Below, piece after piece: positions 55,704 through 64,000 of a stretch of DNA of 64,000 nucleotides. The stretch is from positions 682,001-746,000 of the forward strand of contig CP048719.1 in assembly GCA_022641835.1 (NCBI GenBank), given 5' to 3'. The position numbers were made by a program, and so were the translations under genes. Source of the stretch: Petasospora fabianii. Taxonomy: Eukaryota > Ascomycota > Saccharomycetes > Phaffomycetales > Wickerhamomycetaceae. The first letter of the stretch is position 1. The number at the start of each line of letters is the position of its first letter. The notes beneath the pieces are model-generated. The model had not been told where the DNA came from, searched no databases, and saw only the letters and a program-made list of their open reading frames with translations.

Positions 55704-58700
55704 TTATGCAGAACGAAGCAAACCAGATTGCAACTCAATGTCGCTGGAGTTTGTCTTCTTTGTTCTCAACACGTTTTTCACACTGGACGTCAAGCTCCAC
55801 TTCTTACGCTCACCACTCTCAATATCAACTTCATTTGCAATGTCATCATTCAAAGAAACTGAGTCCAAATTTGGTGGTGTCCATCTCTTCAACCAAAGAG
55901 AACTTAAGACAACACTCACAGAACTGAACGCCATGGACAACCCGGCAACCAATGGGCTAAGCTGAATTCCCCAAGGAATCAAAACACCCATAGCGAGAGG
56001 AACCATCGTCAAATTGTAGACACTGGACCAGAAGAAATTCCATTTGATCTTGTTCAAAGTTCTGCTTGCCAACGATAGAGCCGAACTAACACCTTGGATC
56101 GTTGTCTCATTGTTCAACAGCACGATATCGGCAGCTTCCAGGGCAATGTCTGTACCCGATGAAATGGCGATACCAACATCAGCAGTGGCCAATGCTGGAG
56201 AATCATTGATACCATCACCGACAAAGGCAACCTTAATACCACGAGACTGGAAATCCTTGACAAGTTGTTCCTTACCATGTGGGGAAACGTCAGCGTAGAC
56301 GTTGCGAAGTGGAATATTAACTTGTTTGGCGATTCTGTTGGCTGATCTCTGGGTATCACCAGTGACCATGGCAACATCAAGACCCTGTGATCTCAAGAAC
56401 GAGATAACGTTTTGGGAATCTTCCTTTACAACATCTTGAAGCTCCATGAAACCCTGGTAGGCACCATCGATGACAATATGGGCAACAGTGCAGTCAGATT
56501 CGATTTTCAGTGATGTGAAAACTGTATCAGTTTGCAAAAATTCCTCCGTGAACATCTTCAAATTACCAACTTGAACCTTGTAGTTCTTGCCCTTGAAATT
56601 GATGGTAGCGCTGATACCCTTACCGACCTCTGCCTCAAAGTTCTCAACTGCACCATCAAAGTTTTCAATACCAACTTGTTTTTGGGTATACTCCACAATG
56701 GCCCTAGCAACGGGGTGTTCACTCATAGTCTCAAGACATCCAGCAACAGCTAGCACTGTGTCTCTTGGAATCTGGCCAAGAACCTTGCAGTTTCTGACAA
56801 CCATCTCACCTACAGTTAATGTACCCGTCTTATCGAATAGTACCACATCCAAATCATTGGCAGCTTCAAGGACATCACCACCCTTGATCAAGACACCATG
56901 AGAAGCGCCAACAGCGGTACCAACCATAATGGCTGTAGGAGCAGCGAGACCTAGTGCACATGGACAAGCGACAACGATGACACTGATGGCAATTTGAAGA
57001 CACACAAAGAGCTTTCCGTTCATATCGTTGAAAACTGGAGGTGGGGTCTTAACAGTGTTACAGATGATGATCCAGCAAACAAAAGTGAAGACAGAGAGTA
57101 TCAGGATGGCAGGGACAAAGATAGATGCGATGAAGTCGGCGTATGACTGAATTGGGGCTCTGTTCATCTGAGCGGACTTTACGAGCTTGATGATGTTAGC
57201 AAGCTGGGAGTTTTCAGATGTTGTGAGAACTTTGACAAAGATGTGACCGATTCCATTGATGGAACCTCCGATGACTTTGTCGTTCTTGTGTTTGGCAATT
57301 GGTAGAGACTCTCCTGTTAAGAGAGACTCGTCAACTTCGGATTCACCATGGATGATGACACCGTCAGCTGGGATCTTCTCACCGGGTTTGATATCAACAA
57401 TGTCATTAACTTGAAGGTAGTTGATTGGGATATTCATAAGGTTACCGGAAACGATACCTTTCTCGGCATCAAATGCTGTTGGATTCTCAACGATGGTACA
57501 GCTGTCTGATGTCAGACTGATCAACTTTGAAAGCGAGGCGGATGTTTCGGACTTGGCCTTACTCTCGAGCCACTTACCCAGAGAGACAAAGTTCATTAAG
57601 AGAACAGCAGTCTCAAACAGTGTGTGTGGTGGCACTGATTGTTTGTTATTGGCAAAAGAGATGACCATGATCAGAATGGAGAAGTAGTATGAGATGTTAG
57701 TAGAGATGCAGACAAGTGTGTCCATGGTACCGGAGCCGTGCTTGAATGAGTTTTTAGCGTTCCTCCAAAAGAAGGCACCAACGGTGAATTGAATGTATGT
57801 TCCCAAAATCAGCTCCACTATTGATTCGAGGAAAATGCCATGCCAGAGATGGAGGGAGAGATGAATTCCAATTGTCTCTAGGAGGTGGTGTATGAGGAAG
57901 AGCGGGAGACCCACTATCGTGGTCTTGATAAAGTTCCATTTCCAGAACTGAATTTCCTTGAGCTTGTTCAGCGAGTTCATCTGTGATGTGACAGAAATGA
58001 TGTTTTCAGGTGTAGCCTGAATCTCTATACTGGCCATGACTTTGATGAGGTCACGAACACCGAGAACCGATGGGTCGTACTTGATGCTGAGAGAGCCCTG
58101 GCCTTCAACAGCTGTTGACAGAATACCATCAAAGCTTTCAAGCTCATCAATACGAGCCAATGTGTTAACATCAAACGTAGTGTTTTCCATGAGGGGTGTG
58201 TGGTCCTCTTGTTTTCTCTCGACAAATGAGGCGTCAAACCCACAATCCTCGATAGCATCTATAAGTGTATTCGTATTGACACTGGTCACATGCTTGACAC
58301 TGGCCTGCTCGGTGATGAGAGAGACGCTTGCACTGACAACACCGGGCAGCTCCTCAAGGACGCTGGTGACGCTGGATGTGCAGGAACCACATGTCATTCC
58401 CTTAACAGATATCACTGTCTCCACAATTTGATCGTTGTCCGATGTAGATGTTGAGGCCGTGGCATCTGGAGAGAGTGGAGTATCGAGTGACTGGAGCACC
58501 TGTGCATCAAACCCACAGTCCTCGATAGCTTCTTGGAGACTCTCGGGGGATATTGATGAGGCGTGCTCAACTCGTGCTTCTTCCGTGATGAGAGACACGG
58601 CGGCTGTATTGACGCCAGGGAGCGCTGTGAGCTGGTTCGTGATAGAACTGGAGCAAGCGCCACACGTCATGCCCTGGATGCCTAGTGTCGTTATGGGCAT
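55704..58700 (-). CDS. CCC2: Copper-transporting P1B-type ATPase of the trans-Golgi
   Basis: The 998-residue protein pumps Cu+ from cytosol into the Golgi lumen, loading multicopper oxidases such as the Fet3 ferroxidase, so it serves high-affinity iron uptake. Two N-terminal HMA domains carry MTCGAC (Cys13, Cys16) and MTCGSC (Cys104, Cys107). S. cerevisiae Ccc2 also has two. A diverged third HMA-like stretch without Cys follows (about residues 170-235). The core shows LTGESLPIA, the membrane CPC in VVACPCALGLAAPTA (near 580), the phosphorylation site DKTGTLT (near 620), SEHPVARAI, and GDGINDSPALATADVGIA (near 828). A WGATAA core (TTATCAG, 59001-59007) lies about 300 nt upstream, which is weak evidence for iron control. 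Confidence 0.97.
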   Translation of the reverse strand: MPITTLGIQGMTCGACSSSITNQLTALPGVNTAAVSLITEEARVEHASSISPESLQEAIEDCGFDAQVLQSLDTPLSPDATASTSTSDNDQIVETVISVKGMTCGSCTSSVTSVLEELPGVVSASVSLITEQASVKHVTSVNTNTLIDAIEDCGFDASFVERKQEDHTPLMENTTFDVNTLARIDELESFDGILSTAVEGQGSLSIKYDPSVLGVRDLIKVMASIEIQATPENIISVTSQMNSLNKLKEIQFWKWNFIKTTIVGLPLFLIHHLLETIGIHLSLHLWHGIFLESIVELILGTYIQFTVGAFFWRNAKNSFKHGSGTMDTLVCISTNISYYFSILIMVISFANNKQSVPPHTLFETAVLLMNFVSLGKWLESKAKSETSASLSKLISLTSDSCTIVENPTAFDAEKGIVSGNLMNIPINYLQVNDIVDIKPGEKIPADGVIIHGESEVDESLLTGESLPIAKHKNDKVIGGSINGIGHIFVKVLTTSENSQLANIIKLVKSAQMNRAPIQSYADFIASIFVPAILILSVFTFVCWIIICNTVKTPPPVFNDMNGKLFVCLQIAISVIVVACPCALGLAAPTAIMVGTAVGASHGVLIKGGDVLEAANDLDVVLFDKTGTLTVGEMVVRNCKVLGQIPRDTVLAVAGCLETMSEHPVARAIVEYTQKQVGIENFDGAVENFEAEVGKGISATINFKGKNYKVQVGNLKMFTEEFLQTDTVFTSLKIESDCTVAHIVIDGAYQGFMELQDVVKEDSQNVISFLRSQGLDVAMVTGDTQRSANRIAKQVNIPLRNVYADVSPHGKEQLVKDFQSRGIKVAFVGDGINDSPALATADVGIAISSGTDIALEAADIVLLNNETTIQGVSSALSLASRTLNKIKWNFFWSSVYNLTMVPLAMGVLIPWGIQLSPLVAGLSMAFSSVSVVLSSLWLKRWTPPNLDSVSLNDDIANEVDIESGERKKWSLTSSVKNVLRTKKTNSSDIELQSGLLRSA

Positions 58701-59125
58701 CCTTGATAGTGTATTTGAAACTTTTTTTGTGTAGAAGCAAAGAGATAGAGAGAAAGAAAAGGATCAAGTTTAGAGGCGAGTTAAGAATAAACCCTGACAG
58801 TGAGACGGTTTTAGTAATGCGGTAGGCCCACGCCTCGGGAGACTCGGGTGTGCATTTGACCCGCATTTGTACGGTTATGGGCAGCTGCAGCCTATGAGAA
58901 GCAGGGACAGGAGCTTAATTTTTTTTTCTCGACTTTCTAGTCCCTCCAGGTCCTTTGAGGCCCCCCCAAGGTAAGTAGCCGTACTTCTGTGCTGCACCTG
59001 TTATCAGTTTGATCTTTCCTGGACCCGGTAATATTTCGTGATTTATGTATGCTACAAAGGCAGCTACGGGTGCGGCGTTGACAAGCAGGGAGTGTAGTAT
59101 TTGATAGTGTATACATCTAAGCTGA
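58701..59125. other. Region between CCC2 and STE24, 425 nt
   Basis: Both neighbours read leftward, so this is the CCC2 promoter and STE24 3' end. A minus-strand frame (59145-58915, 76 codons) overlaps the STE24 end and is unrecognised. A TTATCAG core lies at 59001. Confidence 0.4.
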
Positions 59126-60466
59126 TCACTTCTCCTTGGTGGCATATTGGACCTCCTTAGCAGCGATGGCTTCCAATCTCTCTGGAAGAATTGGGTGAGA
59201 GTAGTGGTAGGAGGAGTACAACCAGTCAGCATCTGGAGAGGACAAGTTCTTCACGTTCAAGTTAGTCAAGGCCTTAGCCAACTCCTTGGAGTAACCGAGC
59301 TTAACAGCGTACTCGTCAGCCTCGTACTCATGCTTTCTTGAGAGCAAGTTCATAAGGAAAGTCATGATGTTATCGAGTGGCTGGAAGATATCAGAGAAGA
59401 GCAAGAATCCAATGATGATTGGTGTCTCGTTGAAGAAGCCAAAGCTTTCAAAGAGCGACTTGTTCTTATAGAAACCCGAGAAGAGGGTAAAGATGGCAAG
59501 AACATGAGCCTGGGCAATCAAGAGAGTCTTGGTAGTGTGAGACAAGGCCCAGTGACCAATCTCATGAGCAAGGACAGCTGTGGTTTCCTGGGTGGTGGAC
59601 GTTTCAATCAAGGTATCATAAATGACAATCTGCTTGGCCCATGGAAGACCGTAAAAGTATGCATTCGAGTGAGAGGATCTCTTGGAGCCATCAATAACGT
59701 ACAACTTGGTCAATGGGAACTCATTCTTGGAAGCCAAGTTCTCAATGGAAGTCTTCAACTCACCTGGCTCTAATGGGGTCAACTTGTTAAACAATGGCTG
59801 GATGAGGGTTGGGTAAATGGCAACAGCAACGATCTGGACTACAACGAGGAAGGCCCAGATGTAAAAGATGAAGCCATCGTCAAAGTATTCAATGATCTTG
59901 AGGAATGCAGCAAGGATTGGGAAACCAATAGCGATAGAAAGAACGGTGCTTTTGATAAGATCAGTGATCCAGAGCTTGACAGTCAACTTGTTGAAACCAA
60001 ACTCCTCTTCGAGAACAAAGTTTTGGTAGTAGGATACAGGCACTGAAAGTACAGTGGATATAGCGTTAAAGATGAAGAGGAAACAAAGAGAATGAACAAT
60101 TACACTTGACTGCATCACTTCTGGAAGGAATGGTGCAAGTGTAGTGTAGAGAGATTTACCAGCAGCCCAGAGCTTTGGAAGCACATCATACTGGATGAAA
60201 CCATAGTTTTGCACAAATGAATAGATTCCCGTGATAATGCTGAATCTAGCCTTGGCTCTAGAGTATAATTGTGACTTCTTAAATGTCTCATCATCGATTT
60301 CACCTTTCAAAGATGGATGGATCTTTTCACGATGGAGAACCTTATACTGACGATAGGTGAGGTATGTCTCGAAGCAGAATTGGAAGGTGGTGAACCCCAG
60401 AATTATCTTCTTCCAATTAATCAGTGGGTTGTCCACAAAGGCAGCAAACTGGTCCATGAACGACAT
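59126..60466 (-). CDS. STE24: CAAX prenyl protease 1, zinc metalloprotease
   Basis: The 446-residue ER membrane protease removes the AAX tripeptide and cuts the N-terminus of a-factor-like prenylated proteins, and also clears clogged translocons. It has seven membrane helices forming the barrel. The zinc site HEIGH lies in TTAVLAHEIGHWALSHT near residue 298, with the third ligand Glu in KHEYEADEYAVKLGY near 388. YVIDGSKRSSHSNAYFYGLPWAKQIVIYDTL is diagnostic. The C-terminus WLYSSYHYSHPILPERLEAI is conserved. TDA4, its S. cerevisiae neighbour, is 7 kb away. Confidence 0.97.
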   Translation of the reverse strand: MSFMDQFAAFVDNPLINWKKIILGFTTFQFCFETYLTYRQYKVLHREKIHPSLKGEIDDETFKKSQLYSRAKARFSIITGIYSFVQNYGFIQYDVLPKLWAAGKSLYTTLAPFLPEVMQSSVIVHSLCFLFIFNAISTVLSVPVSYYQNFVLEEEFGFNKLTVKLWITDLIKSTVLSIAIGFPILAAFLKIIEYFDDGFIFYIWAFLVVVQIVAVAIYPTLIQPLFNKLTPLEPGELKTSIENLASKNEFPLTKLYVIDGSKRSSHSNAYFYGLPWAKQIVIYDTLIETSTTQETTAVLAHEIGHWALSHTTKTLLIAQAHVLAIFTLFSGFYKNKSLFESFGFFNETPIIIGFLLFSDIFQPLDNIMTFLMNLLSRKHEYEADEYAVKLGYSKELAKALTNLNVKNLSSPDADWLYSSYHYSHPILPERLEAIAAKEVQYATKEK

Positions 60467-61008
60467 CGTTAGCTGTTGATCTCTTAATCTATTCTAAAGC
60501 AAGTTCAATGACAAGTATTGAGGCAATGACGTTGAACACGTCGAAACATCGCGAAACCCTGAACGGGGACACATTCTTCATTTCGCGAGCAAGTCAGAAG
60601 AGAAGTTGTCATGGTAACTTAAGGTACTTAAGATGATCATATTATTTAATACAGACTCATCGACGGAGCTACTTTCGATGGAGATATTTGCGTTATCGTT
60701 GTAATATTCTGGAAAATGATCTTCTCTTGAAAGAAGAAGAAGAAGGAAAGAGAAGATAATGCCTAAAGGAGTACGAAATAGTGGGTTTAGCTGCATATCT
60801 CGGCAACGAGCGGCCGACTGCCGGGATTCATCTCTTAAGTTGCCGAAATGGTCGATTCAGTGACAGCTTTTGACATCACAATCGTGCCCCGACGAATAGA
60901 AGGCTATACTTCTCTTCCCCCAGATCTTTAAGGTACTTAATCAGATGAAGGCCAAAAACTTTTTCAATACTTTGAATATCCCACTAGAGCTGTAAAGAAA
61001 ACAACATA
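60467..61008. promoter_or_regulatory. Divergent promoter region STE24 / MCH-type transporter
   Basis: 542 nt between divergent starts. No recognised regulator site or coding frame. Confidence 0.4.
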
Positions 61009-62616
61009 ATGTCCCTGACGAACAATCTCAAGGAACAGGATGAGATCGCGACACCAACGTCTTCTTCCCTTAGCTCAGCCAACGAGGGACAAGCTCCTCA
61101 GCTACTCACAGCAGACCATGAGGAAGAACTGGACCAGCAACTGAGGAGAGAATTTACCATCGAAGATGCCAGCGCTCTGACCCAGGATAAGACGGACCCA
61201 GAGTCTCAAAACCAACAATCAAGTCTCCTCGAAAGAGTGTATACCCAAAAATCAGATACTGGGGAACCACAGTTGAACCTTCCACCTGATGGAGGATATG
61301 GGTGGGTTTGTACTTTCTGTGCTGGTGTCATTTACTTTGCCACTTGGGGATCAAACAGTGCCTTTGGTGTCTACCTTGCATTCTACATCAACAATGAAAC
61401 CTTCCCTGGATCGACGAGTATGGACTTTGCATGGATCGCTGGTTTGATTGTCTTCACTGCCCAGCTGTTCTCACCAGTAGCATTAACCCTTGATAAGCTG
61501 ATCGGCCTTAAACCGACCATGTCAATTGCTGTTGTGCTACACACTGCTGGATACCTCTTGGCATCGTTCGCTACGAAGCTATGGCACCTCTACGTTTGTC
61601 AAGGTCTCCTTGTTGGTTCTGCATTTTCATTTATCTTTGTCCCCGCTTCTACCATTGTGCCCAACTGGTTCCTCAAGAAGCGTGCCTTGGCCTCGGGTGT
61701 CATGTGTACCGGTACCGGTCTTGGAGGTGTCTTTTATTCCCTCACCATCAACGCTATGATCCAGCAAACAGGTAATCAGAGATGGTCATTACGTTTCGTT
61801 GCCATAACAACAGCTTTTCTCATGATCATTGCCATAACCTTTATCAAGCGTTTCAACCCACCACCAAGACCTCATATCACTGCCAAACTTGTCATCTCGT
61901 CATTCAGATCCATGTTCAATCCGAATGTGCTCCTTAAGTCAAGACTCTGGTTCACTGTGGGTTGGTTCTGCTTCACGATGCTTGCATACAACATTACGCT
62001 ATTCTCCTACGCAACTGCTGCTAGGGCCATGGGTCTATCTCAACATCAAGGATCCACACTGACCGCTTTGATGAATGCAGCTCAGGCTATAGGAAGACCA
62101 ACCATGGGATTTGTTGCTGATGCCTGGGTGGGCCGTGTCACATACACTATGGTGCTAAATTGTACCGTAATGATCTTAATATTTGCATTCTGGATCCAGG
62201 CAAGATCCTTTGGTGCCTTGATTGCGTGCGGTATGTGTCTCGGTCTCACACTTGGTGTTGGTAATGTGATGAACCCGGTGTTAACTGCCGATTCATTCGA
62301 ACCTGATGAATTTGCCTGTGCTTGGGCTATGCTAAACGTTTGTCAAGGTTTCTTCGTCCTCTTCTCCGAGGTGATTGCTTTGTCTCTTAAAGATGACTCG
62401 TTGACCAACTCGTACACACATGCTGAGGTATTTGCTGGGTTTATGTTTTTTGCTGGGTTCCTGTGCCTGCTACCACTCAGAGAGTTCCATGTTAGAAAGT
62501 TGTTAGAAAAGACTAAGGGAGAAGGTAACGAGAAGACTCATGAAATTGATGATACGCTTCACCCATTGGAAAATGTTTCGTATTTGAGAAGAATGACTTA
62601 CCCAATCAAGGTCTAA
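61009..62616 (+). CDS. MCH4: MFS transporter, monocarboxylate-transporter-like (MCH family)
   Basis: The 535-residue protein has a roughly 95-residue hydrophilic N-terminus, then 12 membrane segments. The family motif LPPDGGYGWVC (PDGGYGWVV in homologues) opens helix 1. WFLKKRALASGVMCTGTGLGGVFYS, with the RA..G...G pattern, follows helix 4-5. In S. cerevisiae the Mch proteins do not carry monocarboxylates: Mch5 imports riboflavin and Mch4 is unassigned. Which paralogue this is cannot be settled by eye. If it imports riboflavin, it would supply FAD/FMN to reductases such as those nearby, but that is speculation. Confidence 0.8.
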   Translation: MSLTNNLKEQDEIATPTSSSLSSANEGQAPQLLTADHEEELDQQLRREFTIEDASALTQDKTDPESQNQQSSLLERVYTQKSDTGEPQLNLPPDGGYGWVCTFCAGVIYFATWGSNSAFGVYLAFYINNETFPGSTSMDFAWIAGLIVFTAQLFSPVALTLDKLIGLKPTMSIAVVLHTAGYLLASFATKLWHLYVCQGLLVGSAFSFIFVPASTIVPNWFLKKRALASGVMCTGTGLGGVFYSLTINAMIQQTGNQRWSLRFVAITTAFLMIIAITFIKRFNPPPRPHITAKLVISSFRSMFNPNVLLKSRLWFTVGWFCFTMLAYNITLFSYATAARAMGLSQHQGSTLTALMNAAQAIGRPTMGFVADAWVGRVTYTMVLNCTVMILIFAFWIQARSFGALIACGMCLGLTLGVGNVMNPVLTADSFEPDEFACAWAMLNVCQGFFVLFSEVIALSLKDDSLTNSYTHAEVFAGFMFFAGFLCLLPLREFHVRKLLEKTKGEGNEKTHEIDDTLHPLENVSYLRRMTYPIKV

Positions 62617-62697
62617 CATGGATATGATAGAACTACAATAATATATAGGCGTCTTAGTGGGATATATGCATAAATTATAGTTTGATTTCATCAATCA

Positions 62698-63892
62698 TTA
62701 GTCTAGTACTTGCTTGCTGCAGTAGGCGCATCTCTGTGAGCGAGCAGCCCATCTCTTCAAGCAGTCAAGGTGGAAAACATGTCCACACTTTAAAATTTTG
62801 GGTTTCATAGTGCCATATTCATCTGATCTTGTATCCAATTCAAACGTATCAAGACAGATAGAGCAGACCATATCGTCGCCAACGTCTTCTCTGCTTGCTG
62901 TTTCAACACCGGTGTCCAGATCTTTGATTGTCCGGTAGTTCAAATTCCGCAAATAATTCCAATTACTTCTTAGGTTAAGGAACATTATCACCATCTGACG
63001 ACCGAAGTACAAATGAAGTTCCATTCTCAAAAGTAGTGTCAGGTTAACAAGCACAAATACGTCGCCTGCAATAATGATAGCCAACTGCAAGGCGTTCATA
63101 AATGTGGCCCAGTATGAGATACTGATCTCTCTTTCGAGGATGTCCTCATCTTCATCATCACTGTCAGACCTCATCTTGGCATATGCGTACCACAGACTCA
63201 GTATCACGTCAAATACAGTGTGCATGGTGCTGTACGTGAATTCAACTCTCATCACTATCAAGTTGGTGATCTCCTCTGCCTCTGGACCAATAGACCACCA
63301 GAATGTCAACGAACTCAGGTTAATGATGAGTAAGAAGAGTACACCAAGGTTCTGTCTCGCAAGCAAAATGTCCTTCGAGTTCTTCGTCTCACGTATGTCT
63401 CGTAGTCTCTCTCTCAGGGAGATAAGAACTGCCTTCTGAACCATCTTCATAACAAGGAACGCCGTTGCCACATATTTGAATTTGAAAGCGGAAAAGCTGA
63501 TGTTGATAAAAGATATCACTAGCTGTGATGAAACCACTAGTTCAGGGGACATACCGACGATATCCAATAATGTATTGGGACCATCCACGAATATATTGTT
63601 GGCAACGTATGCGATGGCGACGGAGTCTGCGAAGACACAGAGGTGGGGTACCGGCTTCACTAGCCATGGCTGGGTGGCCATGATCGCATCCACAGAGAGT
63701 GGATTAGATAGAGTAATGTTTTGGGACTTCAGCAGTTCCCACACATACCAGTTAAGCAGCTTTTGCGGCTGTTAGTTCTCTGTTACGTCAGATACGGAAA
63801 CGATATGGACTCACTATTAAAATAACTGTGACGCCGGCATGAGTGGTGTACCGCAGCCGCGTGGCCACTAGCGGTTGGGGCTGGTTGTCCAT
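62698..63892 (-). CDS. HRD1: HRD1-like RING-H2 membrane E3 ligase, one intron
   Basis: Exon 1 is 63892-63815 (MDNQPQPLVATRLRYTTHAG then VTVILI) and exon 2 probably 63759-62698, giving 379 residues. The 55-nt intron has a GTGAGT donor, ACTAAC branch point and AAAAG acceptor. A CAG acceptor at 63769, two bases past the branch point, would keep the same phase but is too close. Several membrane segments precede a C-terminal RING-H2 (CSICLDTF ... CGHVFHLDCLKRWAARSQRCAYC). The RING matches Hrd1 ([25 protein letters not shown]), the ERAD retrotranslocation ligase, and the preceding LHLYFGRQMVIMFLNLRSNW resembles Hrd1 before the RING. The protein stops directly after the RING, so the long cytosolic tail of Hrd1 is absent. 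A different Hrd1/gp78-like ligase is possible. Confidence 0.68.
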
Positions 63893-64000
63893 TGGATGGA
63901 ATGCAGTTGAATTCAATGGACGCTACTGCGTTGGAAGAGCCAAAAGGGTAGTTGTTGGGGGATTAAAGAAGTACGCCGGATGTAAGCGCCGGATCTGAAG
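63893..64000. other. Upstream region of the HRD1-like gene
   Basis: 108 nt to the window edge, probably promoter of the leftward gene. Nothing specific seen. Confidence 0.3.

Noticed and set aside
58915-59145. 76-codon minus-strand frame overlapping the STE24 3' end
   Set aside because: Ends in a Gly/Lys-rich tail but matches no family I know, overlaps the STE24 coding end and lies in the CCC2 promoter. Kept only as a weak candidate.

Overview
This window looks like chromosomal DNA of a budding yeast (Saccharomycotina) with a compact genome. It holds about 31 protein genes and one gene relic in 64 kb. Nearly all are recognisable orthologues of Saccharomyces cerevisiae genes. Introns are short (about 55-120 nt) and sit at the 5' ends of genes, with GTATGT/GTAAGT/GTACGT/GTGAGT donors and ACTAAC branch points. 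I cannot name the species. CTG falls at positions where Leu is expected (for example the metal-binding domains of the copper ATPase), so there is no sign of CTG reassignment. I found no convincing tRNA, rRNA, transposon, LTR element or virus-like element.

Layout. 0-6 kb: EMC2 (partial, minus), TIF5, a spliced LIF1/XRCC4-like gene, and a membrane-anchored histidine-phosphatase-like glycoprotein. 6-11 kb: a siderophore-type MFS transporter split by a frameshift, followed by an LrgB-family membrane protein. 11-22 kb: LSG1 (minus, ATG-only first exon), CAT2, a SAC7/BAG7 RhoGAP, UBA2 (minus, spliced). 22-30 kb: IDH2, ADE8, PUP1 (minus), CSN12, a 37-codon mini-gene behind a strong-looking promoter, TMH11 (minus, two introns), a TDA11-like gene. 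31-40 kb: VMA13 (minus, spliced, with a reading-frame conflict at its 5' end), an MNN2/5-type mannosyltransferase, TRS120, PET123. 40-51 kb: a short ferric reductase (minus), ECM27, a 3.3 kb gene-poor stretch, a full-length ferric reductase, and the relic of a third reductase. 51-64 kb: TDA4 (minus), ADO1, MED17 (spliced), CCC2 (minus), STE24 (minus), an MCH-type transporter, an HRD1-like RING ligase (minus, spliced).

Gene order supports the assignments. Several neighbours match S. cerevisiae neighbourhoods from memory: SAC7-UBA2 (YDR389W/YDR390C) next to IDH2 (YOR136W, close to BAG7 YOR134W); CSN12-TMH11 (YJR084W/YJR085C) and EMC2 (YJR088C); ADO1, ECM27, TDA4 and STE24 (YJR105W, 106W, 116W, 117W); ADE8/TRS120 (YDR408C/407C); PUP1/PET123 (YOR157C/158W). 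The SAC7/BAG7-UBA2-IDH2 run looks like the order before the whole-genome duplication, so the organism probably lies outside that clade.

Functionally there is an iron/copper theme. It comprises a siderophore-type transporter, two ferric reductases plus a relic, and the copper ATPase that loads multicopper ferroxidases. WGATAA-type sites lie in front of some of them, as expected for a GATA-type iron repressor (Fep1/Sfu1 family). The most interesting unexplained items are the 37-codon mini-gene at 28006, a repeated 15-nt-core element around the ferric reductase locus that always lies in phase inside open frames, exons consisting of only the start codon, and two apparent single-base frameshifts in otherwise intact genes.
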